From Streptomyces albipurpureus (GTDB lineage Bacteria > Actinomycetota > Actinomycetes > Streptomycetales > Streptomycetaceae): DNA of 45,360 bases. The notes beneath the pieces were generated by a model. It worked only from the letters and a program-made list of their open reading frames with translations. It was not told where the DNA came from and ran no database searches. Position numbers and translations under genes: made by a program. Within the stretch, counting starts at the first letter, position 1, and every line of letters starts with the position of its first letter. The DNA lies in contig NZ_JAMQAW010000002.1 in the NCBI RefSeq assembly GCF_023701525.1, forward strand, positions 398,785 to 444,144, read 5' to 3'. Shown here piece by piece: positions 1 to 7,692 of this stretch.

Positions 1-200
1 GCCGGGCGCCGAACTACCCGACGCGTCCGAGTAACTGACGAGACGCATCAGGTCTCTCCAAACTGGTATTGAGGCGGCGGTTCGCCGTGGTGCGGTGACG
101 GTGTTCGCCGTTGGGGCTGGCAGGGGCTTCCGTGCCGTGGGCGGCGGCCTCGCCGCTGTGCGGCTGGGCCGAGGACCGGCCAGGGCACGTGGAGCTACCG
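1..200. other. Left-edge non-coding segment
   Basis: No reading frame here has convincing coding character. It lies just past the stop codon (TAG on the minus strand at 201-203) of the last gene of the catabolic operon and probably holds its 3' untranslated end. No clear hairpin terminator was recognised. Confidence 0.4.
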
Positions 201-1154
201 CTACTTGAAGCTCTCGGGCGGGAAGGTGCCCCACTCGTCCGCGGAACGCGGGTCGGTGACGGACCAGTGCGTCGGTGAGTAGTTCTCATCGTCGAGGATG
301 GTCATCTCCTCCGAGGAGAACTCCATGATGTGCCCGACATGGTCGCGGAAGTAGATCGCCACATTGTGACCGGGGCCGTGGCGCACCGGACCCCACAGGA
401 TCTCCACACCGTCCTTGGTCATCGACTCGAACGCCTCCAGCACGGCGGCGCCGTCCTTGAGCGTGAACTGCACATGGTGCAGACCGTTCACATCCGCGCG
501 GGCGAGAGCCATGCAGTGGTAGAGCTTGCTGCCGCGGAAGAAGGCCATCAGCGCGGATGTGTCGGGCAGCTGAATCTGCGAGCTCTCCATGAGGCCGAGC
601 TTTGTCTTGACGTACTCGATCTCGCCTTCCATGTCGACCGTGCGCAGCACCACATGGTCCGAAGCGATGGGCGCCGGCGCCACGGCCGGCCGTCGGGTCG
701 AGGCGGCCACCGGAACGTCCGATACGAACCCGGTCGTGAGCTCGATCGGGTGACCGGCCGGGGTCTTGAAGCTCAGGGTCGGTCCCGGGCGGAACTGCGA
801 GGTCTCGTCGTCTCGGGTGGCGGAGATGCCCGCATCGGCGAGCATCTCCGCGGCCTGCTCAAACGCCGCGTCGTCGGTGACGATATAGGAGATGGTCTCC
901 AGACCGCTCACTCCCGGCGTGTAGACCAGCGAGTACGCGTCCGGTCCATGGCCAGCCAGGTAGTAGCGGCCCTCCGCGTCGTGACCGGCGTGCTGGAAGC
1001 CCAGGTGGTTGACCGCGTACTCGGCTGAGGCGGCGGGGTCAGGGCTGAACAGCGCGACATGGCCGGTGCGGTAGATACCCAAGCCCCTCGGCTTCGTGGC
1101 GGGTTCAACCGGTCGCGGAATCTGAAGGGGTTCGGCTGCGGTATTGACAGACAT
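201..1154 (-). CDS. VOC-fold extradiol dioxygenase-like protein (catechol 2,3-dioxygenase type)
   Basis: The product is 317 aa with two VOC (glyoxalase/bleomycin-resistance) domains, at about residues 22-145 and 160-300. The C-terminal domain keeps a plausible His-His-Glu metal triad: His in DHVVL, His in GLHHVQF and Glu in HIMEFS. That pattern and the two-domain size fit type I extradiol dioxygenases, so ring cleavage of a catechol-like intermediate is likely; this is inferred. The ATG at 1154 is preceded by GGGAGC. It is the last gene of the seven-gene minus-strand operon and is separated from the gene above by a 137-bp gap filled with GC-rich tandem repeats. Other VOC enzymes (isomerase, hydrolase) cannot be excluded. 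Confidence 0.85.
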   Translation of the reverse strand: MSVNTAAEPLQIPRPVEPATKPRGLGIYRTGHVALFSPDPAASAEYAVNHLGFQHAGHDAEGRYYLAGHGPDAYSLVYTPGVSGLETISYIVTDDAAFEQAAEMLADAGISATRDDETSQFRPGPTLSFKTPAGHPIELTTGFVSDVPVAASTRRPAVAPAPIASDHVVLRTVDMEGEIEYVKTKLGLMESSQIQLPDTSALMAFFRGSKLYHCMALARADVNGLHHVQFTLKDGAAVLEAFESMTKDGVEILWGPVRHGPGHNVAIYFRDHVGHIMEFSSEEMTILDDENYSPTHWSVTDPRSADEWGTFPPESFK

Positions 1155-1189
1155 CGTGCGGCTCCCATCGATCGTGGGTTCGGTGTCGG

Positions 1190-1290
1190 TGTGTCGGTGT
1201 GTCGGTGCGGCGGTGCGGCGGTGTGTCGGTGCGGCGGTGCGTGCGATCGGTCGGTGCGGCGGTGCGTGCGATCGGTCGGTGCGGTCGGCA
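1190..1290. repeat. GC-rich tandem repeats inside the catabolic operon
   Basis: The gap between the dehydrogenase and VOC genes is almost wholly repetitive. Short GTGTCGGT/GCGGCGGT units run from about 1190. A 25-bp unit starting GTCGGTGCGG and ending GCGATCG is then present as two perfect copies (1225-1249 and 1250-1274) plus ten bases of a third (1275-1284). The array ends next to the dehydrogenase stop codon at 1292, so it lies in the intercistronic part of the transcript. Confidence 0.85.
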
Positions 1291-1291
1291 C

Positions 1292-2218
1292 TCAGATGGC
1301 GCTACCCGCGGTGTTGAGGCCGGGGGTCACGGTCTGGGCCGGCTCGGATTCCAGGACCGAGACGAGGACGGCGATGTCCTCCTCGCCGTAGCCCTGCGCA
1401 CAGGCGGCCTCGCAGATCCTGCGGACCGTGCTCATGAGTGGCATCGCCGCGCCGACTTCGGCCGCTGTGGCCATGATGGCCTCCGCCACCTCGACCGCAC
1501 CGGAGACGGTCCCCTTCACGGGACGGGTCTGACCCGCGGCCATCATGGGCGCGCGTACGTTGAACATCGTCGACGCGGCCGCGGACGGCTTAATCGTGTC
1601 AATGACCAGCTGGGTGTCCAGGCCCACGGCCTTGGCCAGCGCGATCGCCTCAGCCGCGGCCGTGATGTGGACGAAGGTCAACGTGTTGGCGACGAACTTC
1701 ATCTTCGAGCCCGAGCCGAACTCGCCGGTGGAGATGACCCTGCCCAGGGCTTCGAGGGCCGGGCGGACCCGTTCGACCGCGCTCCTGTCCCCGCTGGCGA
1801 ACACCGTTCCCTGGCGCTGGGCGACCATCGGCGGAGTGCCGCTGACCGGGGCGTCGAGCATGGTGATTCCATGGGCCGCAAGGGCGTCACGTGCGGCCTC
1901 CTTGCGGCTGAGTGCCATCGCGCCGATGTCGACCACGAGGAGATCGGACCGACCGGCGGCGAGCAGCCCCTGTTCACCGCTGATCACATCGTCGAGGGCG
2001 TCCGCCGATGTGACGCAGGTGAAGATGATGTCGGCGCGTTCGGCGACCTCTTTCGCCGAGGTCGCGGCCTTGCCGCCGACGGCCTCGAAGTCCGCCATCG
2101 AACTGCGCCGGTAGCCCCATACGGTGTAACCGTCGGCGATGAGGTTCGCCGCGAACGGCAGGCCGATCTTGCCGGGTGCGATAAGACCGACGGTGAGGTC
2201 GGAGCCTTCTGTCGTCAC
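1292..2218 (-). CDS. NAD(P)-dependent oxidoreductase, 3-hydroxyisobutyrate dehydrogenase family
   Basis: The product is 308 aa with an N-terminal Rossmann domain (about 8-165) and an all-helical C-terminal domain (about 170-290). The nucleotide loop reads GLIAPGKIG instead of the usual GFIGLGxMG. The substrate motif LDAPVSGTPPM and the catalytic-Lys segment GSGSKMKFVANTL are present, so the fold assignment is firm and catalysis is likely. Members reduce or oxidise beta-hydroxyacids such as 3-hydroxyisobutyrate or tartronate semialdehyde; in this operon it may process a product of ring cleavage. The GTG start at 2218 has a strong AAGGAGG site. The gap to the YCII gene above is 49 bp. Confidence 0.85.
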   Translation of the reverse strand: MTTEGSDLTVGLIAPGKIGLPFAANLIADGYTVWGYRRSSMADFEAVGGKAATSAKEVAERADIIFTCVTSADALDDVISGEQGLLAAGRSDLLVVDIGAMALSRKEAARDALAAHGITMLDAPVSGTPPMVAQRQGTVFASGDRSAVERVRPALEALGRVISTGEFGSGSKMKFVANTLTFVHITAAAEAIALAKAVGLDTQLVIDTIKPSAAASTMFNVRAPMMAAGQTRPVKGTVSGAVEVAEAIMATAAEVGAAMPLMSTVRRICEAACAQGYGEEDIAVLVSVLESEPAQTVTPGLNTAGSAI

Positions 2219-2267
2219 CAGTGCCTCCTTGGTGGGTGCGCCGTTCGCGCGGGTGGATGGTTTGCCG

Positions 2268-2639
2268 TCAGCGCAGGTGGTAGCTGCGGTCCGAGAAGTC
2301 GACGGCGATGTCGATGCGCCCTTGGTGCACCTGCCACTCCTCGACCCGGAACGTCCGTGCGCCGCTGCTGTGAAACGGATCGCCCGCGGCGAGGACGGCG
2401 GCTTCCTCGGTGCTCGTGGCGCGAACGATCAGCATGCCGCTGGGGCCGGGCTCGCCCGAGGTGTCGAGGAACGGCCCGGACATGAGCAGCGCGCCGCGCT
2501 TCTCCAGCCCGGTGAGGTACTTCAGGTGCGCCGGGATCTGGCCAACGAGCTCCTGCGGTCGGGGCCCGGGGTCGGAGAAGATCACGAAGAACTGCTTCCG
2601 CAGTGAGTCGGCGGTGGGGCCCGGCGCCGTCGCGGTCAT
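2268..2639 (-). CDS. YCII-related (dimeric alpha-beta barrel) protein
   Basis: The product is about 123 aa. It starts MTATAPGPTADSL and has the YCII core: FVIFSDPGPRPQ, HLKYLTGLEKRGALLMSGPF, and AAVLAAGDPFHSSGARTFRVEEW. YCII proteins are small ferredoxin-like dimers related to muconolactone isomerase; a role as isomerase, dehalogenase or chaperone of an aromatic intermediate fits the context but is not shown. The ATG at 2639 overlaps the stop of the SnoaL-like gene by ATGA (2636-2639), so the two are translationally coupled. This overlap decides the start over an in-frame upstream codon at 2696. Confidence 0.8.
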   Translation of the reverse strand: MTATAPGPTADSLRKQFFVIFSDPGPRPQELVGQIPAHLKYLTGLEKRGALLMSGPFLDTSGEPGPSGMLIVRATSTEEAAVLAAGDPFHSSGARTFRVEEWQVHQGRIDIAVDFSDRSYHLR

Positions 2640-3121
2640 CGCCGCTGCCCCTTCTCGGCGGCCAACTCCATGATGCGCGGGTTGCCGTCGTTCCACAGCA
2701 GCGCCATCGTCACCGAGTCGATGAGCCAGTCGGACCCCGCACGGATCAGACCGAAGGTGTACGTCCCGTTGGTCGCCGTGTAGGGGCTTCCACCGGAGGT
2801 GGCCAGCCGCATCTCGACCCGGGCGTGCACCACGCAGGTGGCGCGCTCACCGTCGGTGCGGATGTGCGGCAGCGACAGGAAGTGCTGGGACGCGTCGGTG
2901 TGCACGATGGTGGCGTTCCATCGGGCTTCGAGGTCGGCGGGGCTGAGTCGGGCGGCCGGACGGCCGGTCACGGACTCGTAGTCCCAGGTGACCTGTGGGG
3001 CAAGGCACCGCACCGCGCGCTTGATGTCCCGTGCGTCCAGCGCGAGGACGAATGCCGCGACCGTGTCCTCGACTCCAGCGCGGTCCTGCGCGTAGTCGAC
3101 GGATGATTCGGAGTGTGTCAT
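2636..3121 (-). CDS. SnoaL-like / NTF2-fold protein
   Basis: The product is 161 aa starting MTHSESSVDYAQ. An N-terminal helix region (AGVEDTVAAFVLALDARDIKRAVRCLAPQVTWDY) is followed by a cone-shaped beta sheet (HFLSLPHIRTDGERATCVVHARVEMRLAT, TYTFGLIRAGSDWLIDSVTMALLW). This is the NTF2/SnoaL layout of small hydratases, isomerases and dioxygenase small subunits. The reading frame extends upstream, but ATG 3121 has GGGGAGGTCCCG before it and leaves a sensible 31-bp gap to the bicupin gene. It ends in an ATGA overlap with the YCII gene, suggesting joint synthesis. Specific chemistry is unknown. Confidence 0.8.
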   Translation of the reverse strand: MTHSESSVDYAQDRAGVEDTVAAFVLALDARDIKRAVRCLAPQVTWDYESVTGRPAARLSPADLEARWNATIVHTDASQHFLSLPHIRTDGERATCVVHARVEMRLATSGGSPYTATNGTYTFGLIRAGSDWLIDSVTMALLWNDGNPRIMELAAEKGQRR

Positions 3122-3152
3122 CGGGACCTCCCCAGGTGGCACCGGGTCGCGG

Positions 3153-4226
3153 TCACGCCTGCCGTGGGCATGCCCGCTCCTGGTAGTAGCCGAGTGCCTT
3201 GAGTACCGGAATGTCTGTGTGCGAGAACAGGATCGCCGGCTCGTTCTCGGTGTTGATGTGCTCGTGTACCGACCATCCCGGCACCGTGAAGGTGTCGTGC
3301 TCGGACCAGTCGAGCACCTCGCCGTCGACGATCGTCTGGCCTCGGCCACGCACCACGTGGTAGATCGCGCTGCTGGTGTGTTGGTGTGCCTCGGTGTGCG
3401 TCCTGGCCGGCAGGGCCTGAATGTAGGCGCCCATGGTCGGCATGATGGGTCCGCCGCTGTTCGGGTTGGTGAACTCGAAGATAAGGCCGTCGGTCGGCGA
3501 GCCGCTCCAGTCGTCAAGGGCGCTCTTGAGCAACTGCTCGGTCTGGCTCCAGGGGTAGTTGATGACGGGCGAGTACGGCTTGTCCCAGGTCTGCCAGGCG
3601 GGGTTCAGACGGCTCGTGGAGTAGAGCCGTTCGGTCGAGTCGGCGGGGCGCGACTCGTCCTGGAGTCGGTCCGGTCCGTCGACGAAGAAGTTGGCTTCGA
3701 GCTTGTTGATCAGCGGCAGGTCGAGCCCGTCCATCCACACCACCGGCTCGTCGGTGAAGTTCCCGTGGTCGTGCCAGGCCCAGGACGGGGTGAGCACGAT
3801 GTCACCGGGGTGCATATGCGCCCGCTCGCCGTCCACCGCGGTGTAGGCGCCCGACCCTTCGATGACGAACCGGAACGCCGCCGCCGCGTGCTTGTGCATC
3901 GGCGCGATCTCACCCGGCAGCACCAACTGGATTCCGGCGTAGAGATTGTTCGCCGTCTCCACCTTCTTCGCCAGGCCGGGGTTGATCAGCATCAGTACGC
4001 GCCGCTCCGCCTCCTCGGCGCTGATCAGCCGGCCCGCGGTCATGAGCTGCGCGCGGACGTCGTCGTACCGCCAGACATGCGGCACCGCGCGGCTCTTCGG
4101 CTCGGTCGGCAGCAGCCGCGGATCGGTGTTGCGCCACAGCGGCTCGACGCTGAACGAGTCGAGGCCCGCGTAGTACTGCTCCGCGTCGATTCCCAACGCG
4201 GTGCTCTGCGTGCTGCTCTGAACCAT
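3153..4226 (-). CDS. Gentisate 1,2-dioxygenase-like bicupin ring-cleaving dioxygenase
   Basis: The product is 357 aa, the normal size for gentisate/salicylate/1-hydroxy-2-naphthoate dioxygenases. The N-terminal cupin carries MHKHAAAAFRFVIEGSGAYT and HPGDIVLTPSWAWHDHGN (HxH...H iron ligands), and the C-terminal cupin repeats the pattern (EAHQHTSSAIYHVVRGRG, VPGWSVHEH). These enzymes cleave a ring between a hydroxyl- and a carboxyl-bearing carbon using Fe(II). The adjacent FAH-family hydrolase gene supports a gentisate-like route through a fumarylpyruvate-type product. ATG 4226 has GAAGGAGA upstream; a longer in-frame upstream extension overlaps the next gene and is not real. Exact substrate unknown. 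Confidence 0.9.
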   Translation of the reverse strand: MVQSSTQSTALGIDAEQYYAGLDSFSVEPLWRNTDPRLLPTEPKSRAVPHVWRYDDVRAQLMTAGRLISAEEAERRVLMLINPGLAKKVETANNLYAGIQLVLPGEIAPMHKHAAAAFRFVIEGSGAYTAVDGERAHMHPGDIVLTPSWAWHDHGNFTDEPVVWMDGLDLPLINKLEANFFVDGPDRLQDESRPADSTERLYSTSRLNPAWQTWDKPYSPVINYPWSQTEQLLKSALDDWSGSPTDGLIFEFTNPNSGGPIMPTMGAYIQALPARTHTEAHQHTSSAIYHVVRGRGQTIVDGEVLDWSEHDTFTVPGWSVHEHINTENEPAILFSHTDIPVLKALGYYQERACPRQA

Positions 4227-4273
4227 GGCTTCTCCTTCTGGCTTCGTCTGCCCGGCACCTACGCTGAGGGGGT

Positions 4274-5158
4274 TCACCAACTGCGCTTCGTCACGGGAAG
4301 GCTCAGTTCGCCCAGCCCGTCGATCTCGGCACGTACGACGTCGCCCACCTCGATCGGGCCGACGCCTTCCGGAGTCCCGGTGGCGTAGATGTCGCCCGGC
4401 CGCAGCGTCACGACGCTGCTCGCCTGCTCGATCAGCTCGTCGATACCGACGATCAGATCGCGGGTGTTGGCCTGCTGGCGCAGTTCGTCGTTGACCCACA
4501 GCCTCAGGCCGAGGTTGCCCGGGTCGGGTACCTCGTCGGCGGTGACGATGAACGGGCCGATGGGTGTGAAGGTCTCGAACGACTTGCGCATCGTGCGCTC
4601 TTCCTGCTGCTCGCCCTCGGTACGCAGGGTCAGGTCAAGCAGGATGAGGTAGCCGAAGATGTGGTCGGCCACCTGTCCGGCCTGGATGCCGCGGGCTGGC
4701 TTGCCGATGACGACTCCCAGTTCCACCTCGTGGTGGAAGGCGCGGCCCGGCATGGGGGGCAGCTCGATCGCGTCGGCGGGCCCGGAGATCGACCCGGAGC
4801 CCATGACGAAGAAGCCCACGTCACCGGGTGACCGCAGCGCCTGCTGATTGGTCGGTCGATACCGCGATTCGGTCATCTCGGCGATGTGTGCGTGGTAGTT
4901 GGCCGGTGCCGCGAGCACCTGCCCCGGACGCGGGATCGGCGGCAGCAGAGTCACATCGGCGAGCGAGCGCTCCTCCGCCGAGGCCAGCGCGGCCCGCAGC
5001 GGCGCCCTGAGCTCGTCGAAGTGCTCGATCAGTTCGTTGATCACATAGGGACTGCCGTGCCATCGGCTGTCGATGACATCGGTGACATCGGTGACATCGC
5101 GCACTGATGCGCCGTCAACGATGCCGATGCGGTATTGGTCGAAGAGTGCGATGCGCAT
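4274..5158 (-). CDS. Fumarylacetoacetate hydrolase (FAH) family protein
   Basis: The product is 294 aa beginning MRIALFDQYRIGIVDG. The family signature is clear: HHEVELGVVIGKPARGI (metal Glu pair), ILLDLTLR (metal Asp), and IYATGTPEGVGPIEVGDVV. FAH members hydrolyse C-C bonds in acylpyruvates or fumarylpyruvate, or act as decarboxylases/isomerases. Placed next to a gentisate-type dioxygenase, a fumaryl- or substituted maleylpyruvate hydrolase is the best guess. The start at 5158 has GAAGGA upstream. A 9-bp unit (GATGACATC/GGTGACATC) is repeated three times at 5072-5098 and encodes an in-frame Asp-Val-Thr/Ile repeat near residue 21. The gap to the cupin gene is 47 bp. Confidence 0.88.
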   Translation of the reverse strand: MRIALFDQYRIGIVDGASVRDVTDVTDVIDSRWHGSPYVINELIEHFDELRAPLRAALASAEERSLADVTLLPPIPRPGQVLAAPANYHAHIAEMTESRYRPTNQQALRSPGDVGFFVMGSGSISGPADAIELPPMPGRAFHHEVELGVVIGKPARGIQAGQVADHIFGYLILLDLTLRTEGEQQEERTMRKSFETFTPIGPFIVTADEVPDPGNLGLRLWVNDELRQQANTRDLIVGIDELIEQASSVVTLRPGDIYATGTPEGVGPIEVGDVVRAEIDGLGELSLPVTKRSW

Positions 5159-5252
5159 GGAGTGGGTGAGTCCTTCACGGTTCGAATTCGGGGCGCCGGG
5201 CTCGGCCGGGGCGCTCACCGGGTTGGATCGAGGGTGGGGTGGTACGGGGTGG

Positions 5253-6647
5253 TCAGTGCGGGGGCGGCGGCGCCCAGCCGGGTGTGACACCAGCCGTCTC
5301 CAGCAGCCCGATGGCGGTGTCGGCGGCCCGGCGGCTGAGCTCCGCCACGTCCACACCGATGAGTGCGCCATCGCGCTTGACGGCACGGCCCGCCACGAAA
5401 ACGTTGTCGACGGTTCCCCGGCTGGCGTGGTGCACGATCGAGGCGACCGGATCGAGCACCGGGACCATGGAGATGTGATCGGTGCGGATCATGACGATGT
5501 CGGCCTGCTTGCCGGGGGTCAGACTGCCGGTGACATCCCCCATTCCCAGCGCGCGGGCGCCTTCGATGGTCGCGAATTCGAGCACGTCACGGGCGGAGAT
5601 GTCCAGCTGCCACGGGTTGAGCGAGTCCTCAAGGGCCCGCTGGTTGGCCAGGCCTCGCGGCACGGCCAGCGCGAACCGCATCGCCGTGAACGGGTCGCCG
5701 CCGACGGCCATACAGGTGTCAATGCCGATGTTCGGTCTGATGCCGGCCTGGAGGAGTTGGGTGATCGGCGGCCAGCCGTGCCCCATCGCGGCCTCGTCCT
5801 CAGGAGTCACCGATGCCGATACACCGGCGTCGGCCATCAGCCGGAACTCGTCCTCGGTGAGCAGGTTGCAGTGGCCGAAGATCAGGTCGTCGCCGAGCAG
5901 ACCTTCCTTGTGCAGCCGGGTCACGTTGGGCCGGCCCAGCGGGTCGAGCACCGCCATGCCGATGTGGGTGTTGATCCGCAGGCCCAGTTCACGACCGAGC
6001 GCGAAGTCCGCCCGTACGACGTCCATGGTCGAGGAGTCCGGTCCCCGTACCGCCAGGCCCATGGTGACGAGCCCCGAGTCGGAGGAGAAGTACTGGTGGC
6101 GTACCCGGCGGATCTCGGCCTCATTGCTCGGGGTGGTGCTCGTGAACGGCGGCGAGAGGATCTCCAGCTGTTCCGACATCGCCCCGCCGTAGCCGAACAT
6201 CGCCCGGATGCCGCTGGCTCGCAGCGCGCGCACCGCCTCGTCGGTGTGCTCGGGCGAGGACTGGTTGTGGGAGTAGTCGAAGACCGTCGTGACCCCGGAA
6301 TCGAGGGCGTCATAGGCACCGAGGGCGGTGCCCAGGGACATGTGCTCCGCCGTCATGCGCGGGCCGAGCATCCCGAACATCGTCGTGAAGTACTGAAACA
6401 GCGACCAGTCCGTGGCCATGCCGCGCATGAGCGCTTGGAACAGGTGCCGATGGGAGTCGATGAAGCCGGGTATCACGATGTGCCGCGAGGCATCCACGAT
6501 GTCGGCACTGCCCTCGGCGACCGCCAGATCGGGGCCGATCGCGGCGATCGTGCCGTCCTCGACGAGCACATCGCCGACCAGGTCGCCGATGGTCGGGTCC
6601 ATCGACACGATTTGGCCACCTCGCAACAGCGTGCGCGCCGCCGTCAC
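5253..6647 (-). CDS. Metal-dependent amidohydrolase, TRZ/ATZ (chlorohydrolase/deaminase) family
   Basis: The product is about 464 aa from a GTG at 6647. It starts VTAARTLLRGGQIVSMDP and shows the subtype layout: HxH in PGFIDSHRHLFQ, a strand-5 His in RINTHIGM, a strand-6 His in IFGHCNLL, a strand-8 Asp in NIGIDTCM, and the composite C-terminal beta domain (GSLTPGKQADIVMI, VDNVFVAGRAV). The family removes amino or halide groups from N-heterocycles or purines. As first gene of the operon it may deaminate or dehalogenate the substrate before ring cleavage (inference). The GTG overlaps the stop of a 13-codon leader by GTGA. A longer in-frame start at 6767 would run over the operator region and is unlikely. 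Confidence 0.85.
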   Translation of the reverse strand: MTAARTLLRGGQIVSMDPTIGDLVGDVLVEDGTIAAIGPDLAVAEGSADIVDASRHIVIPGFIDSHRHLFQALMRGMATDWSLFQYFTTMFGMLGPRMTAEHMSLGTALGAYDALDSGVTTVFDYSHNQSSPEHTDEAVRALRASGIRAMFGYGGAMSEQLEILSPPFTSTTPSNEAEIRRVRHQYFSSDSGLVTMGLAVRGPDSSTMDVVRADFALGRELGLRINTHIGMAVLDPLGRPNVTRLHKEGLLGDDLIFGHCNLLTEDEFRLMADAGVSASVTPEDEAAMGHGWPPITQLLQAGIRPNIGIDTCMAVGGDPFTAMRFALAVPRGLANQRALEDSLNPWQLDISARDVLEFATIEGARALGMGDVTGSLTPGKQADIVMIRTDHISMVPVLDPVASIVHHASRGTVDNVFVAGRAVKRDGALIGVDVAELSRRAADTAIGLLETAGVTPGWAPPPPH

Positions 6648-6685
6648 GCCGTGACCGCCTGGTACCGGTGCAGATAAGAGTTCAT
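6644..6685 (-). CDS. 13-codon leader peptide coupled to the amidohydrolase (candidate)
   Basis: An ATG at 6685 has the best ribosome site in the region, AGGAGGAG about 8 nt upstream. It encodes MNSYLHRYQAVTA followed by TGA. The TGA (6646-6644) overlaps the GTG start of the amidohydrolase (6647-6645) as GTGA, and the amidohydrolase GTG itself has only a weak site. Reinitiation from this leader is the simplest reading. A sequencing or natural frameshift in the amidohydrolase N terminus would look the same. Confidence 0.45.
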   Translation of the reverse strand: MNSYLHRYQAVTA

Positions 6686-6724
6686 CCCGGGACTCCTCCT
6701 GTTGGCGGTTGGCCAGTCTGCTAG

Positions 6725-6775
6725 TGTTCTGCATTACAGAACATGAGACTGTTACGCGGAACAACAATATGTTCG
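6725..6775. promoter_or_regulatory. Two palindromic operators between the operon and its IclR regulator
   Basis: A perfect 7-bp inverted repeat, TGTTCTG-CATTA-CAGAACA, lies at 6725-6743. A second dyad with the same half-site, GAACA-N6-TGTTC (6759-6774), follows, and a lone CCGAACA lies at 6821-6827. They sit in the divergent promoter region of the catabolic operon and the IclR gene, where IclR regulators usually bind to control their neighbours and themselves. Binding by this IclR is inferred from position and shared half-sites. Confidence 0.6.
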
Positions 6776-6909
6776 CGCCATTCCGAAGCTGTCAAGAGTG
6801 CGGCGCCCTGATTTGCCGTACCGAACAAATCGCCCGTCCCGGATGGCGAGGTCGGCCCTAGACTCGACGCCCCACCTTGGGACTTCAGACGCGCACTGGG
6901 GAGCACCGC

Positions 6910-7692
6910 ATGGCCGCGCCAGGCAAAGAGACGGATACCTTGACCCCGAACTACCCGATCGGCTCGGTCGACAAGGCGCTGCGGCTGCTCTGCGTCATCG
7001 CCGAGGAGCGGGCACTGCGGGTCACCGATGCCAGCCGTCGAATCGGGGTCGCCCGCTCGACCGCGCACCGGCTGCTGGAGATGCTGCAACTCCATGGATT
7101 CGCCCAGCAGGATCCGCTGACCCGCGCGTATGTGCCGGGCCCGAGGCTGCTGGACCTAGGGGCAGCCGCGCTGAACAACCTCGACATCCGGGCGATCGCC
7201 CGACCGGTGATGGAGGAGTTGGTGGCCGAGGTCCAGGAATCGGCGCACCTGGTGATCCTCTCCGGCGCCGACATGCTGATCATCGACGCGGTCGAGAGCT
7301 CACGGGCGCTGCGCGTGGGTTCCCGGGTCGGGGTCCGGGTGCCTGGCTACGCGGCCGCGGGCGGGCGGGCTGTCCTCGCGGAACTGCCCGAGGACCGGGT
7401 GCTGTCCATGTTCCCGTGTGAGGAGCTGGACGTGATCACGCCGGACACCCTGACAAGTCGCGCCCAGCTGATCCAGGCGCTGGCAGAGGTACGGGAGCGC
7501 GGGTTCGCGGTGTGCATCGGCGAGGTGGAACCCGATGTGGCCACCGTGGCCGCGACGATCCCGAATGGAGATCGCATCACCCCGGCGGCAATCACCGTCT
7601 CGGTACCCCGCTTCCGGTTCTCCGAAGACGATCTGACCCGGCTGGGGCGTGCCACGATGCAGGCGGCACGGCGCTGCGCGGCGGTGATCTGA
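6910..7692 (+). CDS. IclR-family transcriptional regulator
   Basis: The product is 260 aa. The N-terminal winged helix-turn-helix (about 18-80) reads SVDKALRLLCVIAEERALRVTDASRRIGVARSTAHRLLEMLQLHGF. The C-terminal IclR effector domain (about 85-258) has VPGYAAAGGRAVLAEL and RERGFAVCIGEVEPDVATVAATI. Such proteins sense aromatic or carboxylate ligands and repress or activate catabolic operons. It is divergent from the seven-gene operon, with palindromes between, so it very likely controls it. ATG 6910 has GGGGAG seven bases upstream; an upstream TTG in the same frame lacks a site. Confidence 0.92.
   Translation: MAAPGKETDTLTPNYPIGSVDKALRLLCVIAEERALRVTDASRRIGVARSTAHRLLEMLQLHGFAQQDPLTRAYVPGPRLLDLGAAALNNLDIRAIARPVMEELVAEVQESAHLVILSGADMLIIDAVESSRALRVGSRVGVRVPGYAAAGGRAVLAELPEDRVLSMFPCEELDVITPDTLTSRAQLIQALAEVRERGFAVCIGEVEPDVATVAATIPNGDRITPAAITVSVPRFRFSEDDLTRLGRATMQAARRCAAVI

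Noticed and set aside
330..1028. Long plus-strand open frame opposite the VOC gene
   Set aside because: It is antisense to a clear VOC domain gene, with Arg/His-rich translation and no ribosome site; a GC-driven shadow.
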